Shown here: positions 49,668 through 64,000 of the stretch, piece after piece
How the letters are laid out: every line of letters begins with the position of its first letter
How positions within the stretch are numbered: the first letter of the stretch is position 1
DNA from: Thermobifida halotolerans
GTDB lineage: Bacteria; Actinomycetota; Actinomycetes; Streptosporangiales; Streptosporangiaceae
Direction of reading: 5' to 3'
NCBI RefSeq assembly: GCF_003574835.2
Contig: NZ_CP063196.1
Location: 3,596,001-3,660,000, forward strand
DNA: 64,000 nt
Notes under the pieces: model-generated
Database searches by the model: none
Told to the model about the DNA's origin: nothing
The model's input: only the letters and a program-made list of their open reading frames with translations
Made by a program: the position numbers and the translations under genes

Positions 49668-52475
49668 TCAGGACAGCAGCAGGGCGCCACCTCCCGCGAG
49701 CACGCTCACCGCGATCCCGATGCAGGCGAGCACCGTGCCCGCCTTGACCAACTGCTCGCCTTCGAGGTGGCCGCGCGAGGTCCGGATGTTCCGCTTCGCC
49801 TTGGGTCCCAGAACCAGCGCGATCACCGCGAGCAGCAGACCGACGCCCGGGATCAGGGAGAAGATGCCGAGCCACAGGGTCGCGGTGGCCAGACCCTCCG
49901 TCTCGGGCCACACGTCGATGTTGTCGTAACCGGGGTAGTCGGAAGCCGTTCCGCCGAGCGGCTCGCTGAAGCCGGGGAACTCCTCGACGATCTTGTCCCT
50001 CTTCCGGGTACGGGAGCGTCCCTCCCGTACCGGCTCGGGGTAGTAGCGGTCGTCGACGTCGTCGTAGTAGTCGTCGTCCGGTTCCTCACGCCGGTCCCGG
50101 TCGTCGTCGTGGGAGGCGTCGTCCCCGCGCCATCCGCTGCCGTACCGCTCGGTCTCCGGGTCGACCGCCGCCAGAGTCTGGGTACCCTCCGCCTGGTCGA
50201 AACGGTGGTCGTCGTCCTCGTAGCCGTCATAGCCGTCGTGGTCGCGACGGCGGTCACCGCGGTCCGGGGCGTCGTAGTCGTAGTCGTCGTAGTCGTCGTA
50301 GTCGTCGGAACCGCGGTGGGAGTACTCGGTGTCCCGGCGTCCGTCGTAGCCCAACTCGTCGTAGCGGGACCCGTGGTCCGCGGAGTGATCGCCGTACTCC
50401 GTCTCACCACGGAGATACCGTTCGGCGGCCAGGGCGTCGTCTCCGAGTTCGGGCGGCAGAGGAACCGCGCCGGTGTTCTCCTTGACGATCCCTTCCGCCA
50501 GGTTCCAGTTGTCGACCTCGTTCTGGGAGGCCAGTTCCTTGGTGCGTGCCCTGGCCTGCTCGTCGGCGATGGCCAGCAGCGGGTCCGCGGACGCGGGGGC
50601 CTCCGGGGACGCCTCCTCGTGCCGTGCCTCGGGCTCGGACGCTCCGGCCTCCTCCTCCGCCGCGTCCAGAGTCTCGCCCGACCGGTCCCAGCGGTCGCCG
50701 TCGTCATCCGCCGTGTCCCAGGTGTTCTGGTCGGTCTCTCCAGGGCTCCAGGACAACTCCGTGTCGAGGGAGGCCGTCAGGGACGTGTCGACGTCGGCGG
50801 GCCGTCCGGCGGCCCGCTCCGCGATCTCGCGCACGCTTTCGGGCAACCGCGGATCATCCCGGCTGAACGCCCAGGTGTTTCCGCTGCCGCTGCCCAGCGA
50901 CCCACCGAGCGAGGAGTCAGCCGCACCACGCGACTCCCACTCCTCACCCCGATCCCAGTCAGACACCCCGAGATCCGAAGCAGAAGCAGCACCCTCACCA
51001 AGACCGCCGCCCACACCGGAAGAAGTCCCCCACCCGGTATCAGCACCCAGCGACCCACCAAGCGAGGAATCAGCCGCACCACGCGACTCCCACTCCTCAC
51101 CCCGATCCCAGTCAGACACCCCGAGATCCGAAGCAGAAGCAGCACCCTCACCAAGACCGCCGCCCACACCGGAAGAAGTCCCCCACCCGGTATCAGCACC
51201 CAGCGACCCACCAAGCGAGGAATCAGCCGCACCACGCGACTCCCACTCCTCACCCCGATCCCAGTCAGACACCCCGAGATCCGAAGCAGAAGCAGCACCC
51301 TCACCAAGACCGCCGCCCACACCGGAAGAAGTCCCCCACCCGGGGTAGTCGCTGCCGTGCTGCTGGTGGTAGGGCGGCACCAGTCGGTTCGGGTCGGACG
51401 GGGACTGGTCGCTGTCCCTGGTGGGAATGCGGTAGATGCTCGTGGGATCGAGCGGCCGGTCGGTCCGCCCGTCGACCGATTCGGCGCTCCGCTCCGCCGG
51501 CGATGCACCGCTGTTGTCGGCCGGAGCCGCGTGGGACCGCTCGGCCCCGGCGGAGTAACCGGTGAGGGAGTCGTCCGTGCTCCGCGGTGACCAGTCGTCG
51601 GTGGACCATTCCGGCTGGCTTTCCGGCCCCGCGGTGTCCTCGGCCGACCGCGCGCCGAACGTCGACGACAGACCGAGGTCGTACCCCGAATCACCGGAGG
51701 CCGAGGACTCTTCCGGCACCGGAGTGTCCAACCGGTAGGTGGCGCCCCGCTCAGCGCCCGTGTCGGCTCCCCATGCCTCCGGCCCCGCGGTGTCCTCGGC
51801 CGACCGCGCGCCGAACGTCGACGACAGACCGAGGTCGTACCCCGAATCACCGGAGGCCGAGGACTCTTCCGGCACCGGAGTGTCCAACCGGTAGGTGGCG
51901 CCCTGCACGAACGACGTGGTCGTTCTCTCGGCCCCTCCGGAAGCGGACGGAGACGCCGGGGCGGTCCCGGACGTGTACAAGTCCTCGGGCCGGTAGGACC
52001 GCGAGGAGAGGTCGTAGGAGGGCCCGGGGCCCGGATCACCGCCCGCCTCCACGGCGTCGTCCTGCTCGGTGCGTCCGGTCCCGCCCGCCGGTTCCCCCCC
52101 GTAGGGGGCCCGCGGCGGCAGATCGAAGGGGTAGTCGCTCGTCGAGGACCCGGATGCCGTGTCTTCGGGCTGCCCCAGGTCGCTCAATGCCGCGGGGTAC
52201 GGCTCGGCCATTCCAGGGGTGCCGGCCCCGTACCCGCCGAGACCCGGGTATCCGCCGCTGTTCGGGTATCTCGGACTCGACAGAGCGTCGTGGTGATCCG
52301 ATGACTCTCCACGCGCGGGATCGTCCTGGTCGTCCTGCCGATCCCCGTATGGGTCTCGGTACTCCGCCTGAGTCCGGTACCGCTCGTTACTCGGCTGGAA
52401 CCAGGAGCCCGCAGCGTCCTGCGTCCGCTCCTGCCCGCCGTGGGGCCGGTCCGGCACTCCCCCGTTTTCGGTCAC
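49668..52475 (-). CDS. Large acidic repeat-rich protein with C-terminal DUF4190 membrane domain
   Basis: A 935-residue protein between the rpoC terminator and rpsL. Most of it is disordered, acidic and rich in Ser, Gly, Asp, Tyr and Pro. Two blocks are repeated: an ~41-residue TYRLDTPVPEESSASGDSGY unit twice, then a 51-residue unit (GWGTSSGVGGG...LGADT) three times. The C-terminus is a compact DUF4190 domain with two hydrophobic helices around ATATLWLGIFSLIPGVGLLL and AGTVLACIGIAVSVLAGGGA, joined by a basic GPKAKRNIRTSRG loop. GTG 52475 is chosen because upstream codons run into the rpoC terminator and rpoC. Function is unknown; a membrane-tethered scaffold or interaction tail is a guess. Confidence 0.85.
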   Translation of the reverse strand: MTENGGVPDRPHGGQERTQDAAGSWFQPSNERYRTQAEYRDPYGDRQDDQDDPARGESSDHHDALSSPRYPNSGGYPGLGGYGAGTPGMAEPYPAALSDLGQPEDTASGSSTSDYPFDLPPRAPYGGEPAGGTGRTEQDDAVEAGGDPGPGPSYDLSSRSYRPEDLYTSGTAPASPSASGGAERTTTSFVQGATYRLDTPVPEESSASGDSGYDLGLSSTFGARSAEDTAGPEAWGADTGAERGATYRLDTPVPEESSASGDSGYDLGLSSTFGARSAEDTAGPESQPEWSTDDWSPRSTDDSLTGYSAGAERSHAAPADNSGASPAERSAESVDGRTDRPLDPTSIYRIPTRDSDQSPSDPNRLVPPYHQQHGSDYPGWGTSSGVGGGLGEGAASASDLGVSDWDRGEEWESRGAADSSLGGSLGADTGWGTSSGVGGGLGEGAASASDLGVSDWDRGEEWESRGAADSSLGGSLGADTGWGTSSGVGGGLGEGAASASDLGVSDWDRGEEWESRGAADSSLGGSLGSGSGNTWAFSRDDPRLPESVREIAERAAGRPADVDTSLTASLDTELSWSPGETDQNTWDTADDDGDRWDRSGETLDAAEEEAGASEPEARHEEASPEAPASADPLLAIADEQARARTKELASQNEVDNWNLAEGIVKENTGAVPLPPELGDDALAAERYLRGETEYGDHSADHGSRYDELGYDGRRDTEYSHRGSDDYDDYDDYDYDAPDRGDRRRDHDGYDGYEDDDHRFDQAEGTQTLAAVDPETERYGSGWRGDDASHDDDRDRREEPDDDYYDDVDDRYYPEPVREGRSRTRKRDKIVEEFPGFSEPLGGTASDYPGYDNIDVWPETEGLATATLWLGIFSLIPGVGLLLAVIALVLGPKAKRNIRTSRGHLEGEQLVKAGTVLACIGIAVSVLAGGGALLLS
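50893..51345 (-). repeat. 153-bp tandem repeat in the DUF4190 gene (three copies)
   Basis: Copies begin (plus coordinates) at 50893, 51046 and 51199, a period of exactly 153 bp (51 codons). The repeats are almost identical, and in them codons with A or T in the third position are more frequent than in flanking sequence. Confidence 0.95.
51625..51904 (-). repeat. 156-bp-spaced duplication in the DUF4190 gene
   Basis: About 120 bp starting at 51625 recurs starting at 51781 with essentially no differences, encoding two copies of the TYRLDTPVPEESSASGDSGY block. Confidence 0.9.
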
Positions 52476-52546
52476 TGTCCTTGATCTCCCGACCGCACTT
52501 GCGCGCCCAACAGATTCTCCCACGAGTATGTCAACCGGTAACGACG

Positions 52547-52589
52547 GACGGCGGTAGTGCCGCCCTTCTCGAGATGCACTACCGCCGTC
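52547..52589 (-). terminator. Terminator of rpoB-rpoC
   Basis: A perfect 14-bp inverted repeat (GACGGCGGTAGTGC and its complement) with a 15-base loop lies 38 bp after the rpoC stop. No T-run follows. It isolates rpoBC from the DUF4190 gene. Confidence 0.75.
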
Positions 52590-52626
52590 ACTCAGGCTCA
52601 ACCGGTCGTCACCGATCGGTTCCGGG

Positions 52627-56502
<3,876 letters not shown>

Positions 56503-56533
56503 TTAATTCGTCCCCTGCTCTTGGATTGCGGAA

Positions 56534-60001
<3,468 letters not shown>

Positions 60002-60435
60002 CAGGGGTCCTTCCGAAGGCTTGTGGCGGTTGATGCGCGCGCACGCCGGACGCTCCAACAGCCGAAGAACCACCAGACGGGGGTGGGTCTACGGTTTCGA
60101 GAGGACCGTGCGAACCGGGCTGTTCGACGCAGAACCAGCCTCTGCGCACGGACTCTGGACGAGGAAACGTCAAAGGGCAGCGCAAAAGGGCAGTGTAGCC
60201 GAATACTACACCGCTGTCCAACAGCGTCCCCCATGGTTGTTCAAGACACCTGGCAGCATCGCCGCTGACGGCCGATCCGTCAAGCCCAGAGGGGGCATTC
60301 CGGCCAGTTCCGGCAGAGTGAGAGGACACACAGGGCCCAACAGGTGTGAGCCAACCAACATCGGGGAAGGAAACAGAGTTCACGCTTTCGACAAAGAGTC
60401 TTCAATCTCCGGTGCATCTCCTGGTCCGGAGCCCC
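60002..60435. other. rpoB leader and control region
   Basis: 434 bp upstream of the rpoB TTG start. It contains the promoter at 60192-60221 and a ~185-nt leader. A weaker candidate (TTGAAG, 17 bases, TGAACT) lies further upstream, near 60375-60405. No gene is present. Confidence 0.55.
60192..60221 (-). promoter_or_regulatory. Promoter of rpoB-rpoC
   Basis: On the minus strand TTGGAC (60216-60221), an 18-base spacer and TACACT (60192-60197). Start near 60185, leader about 185 nt. With the rplL terminator upstream, this would make rpoBC a separate transcription unit. Confidence 0.65.
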
Positions 60436-60843
60436 TCAGACCCAACCCCTGAGAACCTCCGAGATCTCCTTCACCTCGGACAGTTCTCCGGTGCACACCG
60501 CGATGACGAAGTCGTACGCCTGGTCGTCGGTTGGTTCCAGGCGGACGCCGTTCTTCCGCAGGAAGACTGTCGTCACCAGCCAGGCCGTCCGCTCGCTGCC
60601 GTCCACCAGCGGATGGTTGACCGCCAGCGACTGGATCGGCGCGGCAGCCCTGTCGAAGAGCCCCCGACAGGCCTCCTCTCCGAACATCTGCGATCCGGGG
60701 CGGTACAACGCGGAGTCGAACAGGCCGAGATCACGGACCCGGGGCGGCGCGCCGCAGGCGATGGCCGCGATCTGCAGAGCCTGTTCCAGCGCGATGGAGC
60801 GGACGCTCGTTCGCCGAGCCCGCGCAGCGCCTCGGTCCCAGCG
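60436..60843 (-). pseudogene. Degenerate Doc/Fic-family toxin remnant
   Basis: An open frame of 135 codons reads SIALEQALQIAAIACGAPP, VRDLGLFDSALYRPG, FDRAAAPIQSLAVNHPLVDG, SERTAWLV and ends VLRGWV, matching death-on-curing (Doc) proteins along their length. No ATG, GTG or TTG precedes the first 45 codons; the first start is TTG 60708, mid-domain. The catalytic motif HxFx(D/E)GNKR is HPLVDGSERT, with Asn-Lys changed to Ser-Glu, so activity looks lost. No Phd-like antitoxin is recognisable upstream. It lies between the rplL terminator and the rpoB promoter. Confidence 0.75.
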
Positions 60844-60960
60844 TCATCGCCGTGACTCCCACCGCAAGAGTCCGATACCAGACTGATACCAGGAGCTGAT
60901 CCCGGGGAAGGCCGCCGCGCACACGGGTCTTCTCCGCCCCCGGACCTTCGTTGGAAGCAG

Positions 60961-60992
60961 AAAGGCGGCCACCCCTCGGGGCGGCCGCCTTC
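60961..60992 (-). terminator. Terminator of rplJ-rplL
   Basis: An inverted repeat with near-perfect 14-bp arms (AAGGCGGCC and complement outermost) followed on the minus strand by TTTCTG. It lies 17 bp after the rplL stop. Confidence 0.8.
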
Positions 60993-61008
60993 GCGCGGTC
61001 CGAGCGGA

Positions 61009-61398
61009 CTACTTCAGGGTCACGGTGGCGCCGGCGCCCTCCAGGGCGGCCTTGGCCTTCTCCGCGGCCTCCTTGTTCACGCCCTCCAGAACCGGCTTGG
61101 GGGCGCCGTCCACCAGGTCCTTGGCGTCCTTCAGACCCAGGCTGGTGAGGCCACGGACCTCCTTGATGACCTGGATCTTCTTGTCGCCGGCGGCCTCGAG
61201 GATGACGTCGAACTCGTCCTTCTCCTCCTCGGCGGCGGCCTCGCCGCCACCGGCGCCGCCCGGGGCCGCGACAACCGCGGCCGGGGCGGCGGCGGTGACG
61301 TCGAACTTCTCCTCGAACAGCTTGACGAACTCGGAGAGCTCCAGGAGGGTCATCTCCTCGAACGCGCCGAGCAGCTCCTCGTTGCTGAGCTTCGCCAT
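61009..61398 (-). CDS. rplL: 50S ribosomal protein L7/L12
   Basis: A 129-residue stalk protein that recruits translational GTPases. The N-terminal dimerisation helix, an Ala/Gly-rich hinge, and the C-terminal domain with [20 protein letters not shown] are all present. It lies 126 bp after rplJ. Confidence 0.98.
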   Translation of the reverse strand: MAKLSNEELLGAFEEMTLLELSEFVKLFEEKFDVTAAAPAAVVAAPGGAGGGEAAAEEEKDEFDVILEAAGDKKIQVIKEVRGLTSLGLKDAKDLVDGAPKPVLEGVNKEAAEKAKAALEGAGATVTLK

Positions 61399-61524
61399 GA
61401 TTGCGCTCTCTCTTTCTCTACCGGCGTCCGCGTCCGGTGACGCGACACCGAGCCTGCAACGCCGACGCGTACCGCGCCGACCACGGATGGGAAATACGGA
61501 GCCTTCGCCGATGCGGGGAAGGCT

Positions 61525-62052
61525 CTACTGGGACTCCGCTCGCTTGTCCGCCAGAGCCTGGGCAAGGCGCACAGCCTTGGAGGGCAGCGCCTGGAACAGG
61601 GCGGCGGCCTGTCCCTGCTTGGCCTTGAGGGCACCGGCGAGCTTCGAGAGGAGCACCTCACGGGACTCGAGATCGGCCAGCTTGGTGATCTCCTCGGAGG
61701 TCATCGGCTTGCCGTCGATGACTCCGCCCTTGATCACCAGCGCCGCGTTGTCCTTGGCGAAGTCACGCAGCCCCTTGGCCGTCTCGACCACGTCGCCCTT
61801 GACGAAGGCGATGGCGGAGGGGCCCGTGAGCAGGTCGAGGACCTCGCTGCTCTCCAGGCCGGCCTCCCGGGCGGCGATCTTGGTCAGCGTGTTCTTCGCC
61901 ACGCGGAAACGCGCGTTCTGGCCGAGGCTGCGGCGCAGTTGGGTGACCTGCGCGACAGTGAGCCCGCGGTATTCGGTCAGCACGGCGCCGCTCGAACTCT
62001 GGAATTCCTCCTTGAGTTCGGCGACCGCGGCTACCTTATCCGGCCTCGGCAT
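61525..62052 (-). CDS. rplJ: 50S ribosomal protein L10
   Basis: A 174-residue L10, the base of the L7/L12 stalk. It begins [20 protein letters not shown] after a strong GGAAGGAG four bases upstream, which decides ATG 62052 over a start at 62076. In many bacteria L10 or the L10-L12 complex binds its own leader to repress the operon. Confidence 0.98.
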   Translation of the reverse strand: MPRPDKVAAVAELKEEFQSSSGAVLTEYRGLTVAQVTQLRRSLGQNARFRVAKNTLTKIAAREAGLESSEVLDLLTGPSAIAFVKGDVVETAKGLRDFAKDNAALVIKGGVIDGKPMTSEEITKLADLESREVLLSKLAGALKAKQGQAAALFQALPSKAVRLAQALADKRAESQ

Positions 62053-62268
62053 GGGACTCCTTCCAACGGTGAACACCGGTCGAGGTCCCCGTGCGGCGGG
62101 CAGCGCGGTTGCGACAGAAAAAGCCCCGGCGCAGGCGCACGGGGCTCGGGACCACGAGCGTGACAGGGCACACAGGAGGTCCAGAAGCTCACAGCAACCT
62201 GCGCGGGCCGCCCAACGTGTGTGGGACCTTAGGTCACCCGACGGGTGACGACCAGCGGTCTTCGGCGA
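62053..62268 (-). ncRNA. Ribosomal protein L10 leader RNA
   Basis: The ~215-nt leader of rplJ-rplL begins near 62268 after a promoter. It contains a GC-rich upstream arm region, an attenuator hairpin with a T-run and the rplJ ribosome binding site. Position and layout match the L10 leader family, in which L10(L12) binding controls the operon. I could not confirm the conserved kink-turn by eye. Confidence 0.65.
62118..62147 (-). terminator. Attenuator in the rplJ leader
   Basis: On the minus strand GAGCCCCG...CGGGGCTTTTT: a GC-rich stem (62123-62147) followed by five T (62122-62118), 66 bp before rplJ. This is a true intrinsic-terminator shape inside the leader, consistent with attenuation. 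Confidence 0.85.
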
Positions 62269-62274
62269 CTACCA

Positions 62275-62304
62275 ATGCTAGGCGATGCCGGACACCGCGT
62301 CGAA
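62275..62304 (-). promoter_or_regulatory. Promoter of rplJ-rplL
   Basis: On the minus strand TTCGAC (62299-62304), an 18-base spacer and TAGCAT (62275-62280). The start would be near 62268. It overlaps the end region of the lipoprotein gene spacing. Confidence 0.6.
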
Positions 62305-62325
62305 CGGGAACGGCGGCACGGCGGA

Positions 62326-63108
62326 TCAGCCGCCCATGCTCCCGAGTTCCTCACCGAGGGCCGACATGTCCATGATCTGGTCCTCGGCGGGGAACTCGAT
62401 GGCGACCTCGGAGTTGAACTCCAGGAAGTCCATCCTGACCTCCGTGGCGTCGGAGTCGACGAACTCGAACCGGTGCGGCAGTCCGTCCTCGCGGACCCAC
62501 AGGGTGAACGGCACCTCCGTGATCCCCGCTTCCTCGTAGAGGCGACGCGCCTCCTCCCCGGCCTGCGGATCGAGCCCCTCCAGCGCGTCATCGACGCTGT
62601 AGCTGCCGGCGTACCTGGTGGTGGGGACGCCGTCGACCTCCTCGGTCCCCTCTTCCTGGACGTCCTCGCTGGCGAGCAGCTTGTCCAGCTCCTCGAAGGG
62701 GTCCTGCATCCCCTCCTGCTGCTGGAACGCGTCCTCGCCCGCGTCCATGCGCAGCCAGCCGTCGGTGTCGTTGCCCATCAGCATCTCGCTACCGCGGACG
62801 AGGATGGTCAGCTCGCCTTCGGGCGTGCCCATCACCATCTCGACCGTGGGCTCGGGGGAGGCCATGTAGGCGATCTCCATTTCGAGGTCCTCCCCCTCGG
62901 AGCTTCCCGTCACCCTGGCGCGGTAGCTCTCCACCTCCTGGGTGTCGTCGACGAGGCTCTTGATCCGGTCGAAGACCCCCTCCGCGGATTCGGAGGCGGA
63001 ACTCGACGGGGCCGCCGCCTGCGCGGTCTCCTCGGTGTCACCACTGCAGGCCGTCATCGCCACAGCCACCGCTCCAGCGGCGAGGGCAGCGCCAAACTTA
63101 CGCACCAT
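62326..63108 (-). CDS. Lipoprotein of the LppX/LprG-like type
   Basis: A 260-residue protein with a lipoprotein signal peptide: MVRKFGAALAAGAVAVAMTAC, lipobox M-T-A-C with the lipidated Cys near residue 21. An acidic Ser/Ala linker follows, then a domain with repeated patterns such as ADEVEGVPTTRYAG-like EEVDGVPTTRYAGSYSV and LPHRFEFVD, as in LppX_LprAFG proteins that bind lipids at the membrane face. ATG 63108 follows GAAGGA. It lies between rplA and rplJ on the same strand; the family name is by resemblance. Confidence 0.82.
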   Translation of the reverse strand: MVRKFGAALAAGAVAVAMTACSGDTEETAQAAAPSSSASESAEGVFDRIKSLVDDTQEVESYRARVTGSSEGEDLEMEIAYMASPEPTVEMVMGTPEGELTILVRGSEMLMGNDTDGWLRMDAGEDAFQQQEGMQDPFEELDKLLASEDVQEEGTEEVDGVPTTRYAGSYSVDDALEGLDPQAGEEARRLYEEAGITEVPFTLWVREDGLPHRFEFVDSDATEVRMDFLEFNSEVAIEFPAEDQIMDMSALGEELGSMGG

Positions 63109-63238
63109 GTCCTGTCCTTCTAGGCCGCTCTCCGGCCTTCTGTACGGCACAGACCGAGACGACCCTATCCACGGACAGCGACGTTTCGGGCATCGGAGAC
63201 TTTTTGCACCGCTGCTCCCGTCTCCACCGAAAACGCCG

Positions 63239-63274
63239 ACGGGCGCCCCTCCCGGAGACGGGAGGGACGCCCGT
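63239..63274 (-). terminator. Terminator after rplA
   Basis: A 16-bp inverted repeat with one mismatch (ACGGGCGCCCCTCCCG and complement, 4-base loop) begins 23 bp after the rplA stop; TTTT lies shortly downstream. It separates rplA from the lipoprotein gene. Confidence 0.75.
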
Positions 63275-63296
63275 GGACGCGTTCGGCGGTGGAACG

Positions 63297-64000
63297 TCAG
63301 GCCGCGGCGGTGACCTTCACGACGTTGGGGTCCACCGGGATGCCGGGGCCCATCGTGGTGGTCAGCGTGGCCTTCTTGATGTAGCGGCCCTTCGCGGCGG
63401 ACGGCTTGAGGCGCAGCACCTCGTCGAGGGCGGCGGCGTAGTTCTCCACCAGCCTGTTCTCGTCGAAGGAGATCTTGCCGATGATGAAGTGGAGGTTGCC
63501 GTGGCGGTCGACGCGGAACTCGATCTTGCCGCCCTTGATGTCGGAGACGGCCTTGGCGACGTCCATGGTGACCGTGCCGGTCTTGGGGTTGGGCATGAGA
63601 CCGCGCGGACCGAGCACGCGGCCCAGGCGACCGATCTTGCCCATCAGGTCCGGGGTGGCCACGACCGCGTCGAAGTCGAGGAAGCCCTTCTGGATCTCCT
63701 CGACCAGGTCGTCGTCGCCGACGTAGTCGGCGCCCGCGGCCCGCGCCTGCTCGGCACGCTCACCGGTGGCGAAGACCAGGACCCGAGCGGTCTTGCCGGT
63801 GCCGTGCGGCAGGTTGACGGTGCCGCGCACCATCTGGTCGGCCTTGCGCGGGTCGACGCCCAGACGCAGGGCGACCTCGACGGTCGCGTCGAACTTGACG
63901 GTGCTGGTCTCCTTGGCCAGCCTCACGGCCTCGACCGGCGTGTAGAGCCGGTCGCGGTCGATCTGCTCGGCCGCTTTGCGGTAGACCTTGCTGCGCTTCA
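63297..64000 (-). CDS. rplA: 50S ribosomal protein L1, start codon cut by the window edge
   Basis: A 234-residue L1 of the mobile stalk at the E site, which in many bacteria represses the rplK-rplA operon. It reads [20 protein letters not shown] at the N-terminus; the signature [18 protein letters not shown] is present. The last window bases give TGAAG on the minus strand, so the A of ATG is at base 64001. rplK and nusG are expected beyond the edge. Confidence 0.98.
   Translation of the reverse strand, partial: KRSKVYRKAAEQIDRDRLYTPVEAVRLAKETSTVKFDATVEVALRLGVDPRKADQMVRGTVNLPHGTGKTARVLVFATGERAEQARAAGADYVGDDDLVEEIQKGFLDFDAVVATPDLMGKIGRLGRVLGPRGLMPNPKTGTVTMDVAKAVSDIKGGKIEFRVDRHGNLHFIIGKISFDENRLVENYAAALDEVLRLKPSAAKGRYIKKATLTTTMGPGIPVDPNVVKVTAAA

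Overview
The window is high-GC actinobacterial chromosome carrying the translation and transcription core. The gene order (rplA, rplJL, rpoBC, rpsL-rpsG-fusA-tuf, S10, spc and alpha operons, truA, rplM-rpsI, glmM, glmS, coaA, nnr, alr, the tsa genes, groESL), many GTG starts, one TTG start, and long C-terminal tails on S3 and L17 point to Streptosporangiales, perhaps close to Nocardiopsaceae or Thermobifida. That placement is inference. I see no phage, insertion sequence, CRISPR array, tRNA or rRNA.

Layout, left to right. 1-2071: groEL (runs off the left edge) and groES on the minus strand, behind a promoter with a CIRCE/HrcA operator. 2098-5963: a SAM methyltransferase with a THUMP-like domain and a repetitive coiled-coil protein, plus strand. 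6014-6586: a broken BrnA/BrnT-like toxin-antitoxin relic. 6623-10534: tsaD, rimI, tsaB, tsaE and alr (t6A tRNA modification and D-alanine supply). 10750-16500: a PrsW-family membrane protease with an unfamiliar N-terminal domain, an exo/endonuclease/phosphatase-family protein, a NUDIX hydrolase and nnr. 16712-20999: a DUF4913 protein convergent with coaA, a DoxX-like membrane protein and glmS. 21657-24208: glmM, rpsI, rplM. 24753-26771: a proline-rich, one-TM protein with a large internal duplication and repeated TQ motifs.

26971-49195 is one minus-strand ribosomal block. Transcription runs right to left: rpsL, rpsG, fusA, tuf; then rpsJ to rpsQ (S10); rplN to map (spc), ending at a hairpin with a T-run; then a DUF1707 gene; then infA to rplQ (alpha), and truA. 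Long hairpin-bearing gaps lie between rpsQ and rplN and between rpsN and rpsH. 49668-52475 is a 935-residue acidic, repeat-rich DUF4190 protein. rpoC and rpoB follow; rpoB starts at TTG behind its own promoter and beside a degenerate Doc toxin relic. rplL and rplJ have an L10-type leader with an attenuator. A lipoprotein gene and rplA close the window, and the rplA start codon is cut by one base.

Most genes are conserved housekeeping functions. The parts worth attention are the low-complexity membrane proteins inserted among them, the two toxin-antitoxin relics, the structured leaders and gaps, and the DUF4913 and PrsW genes. I found no convincing complete new multi-gene system.
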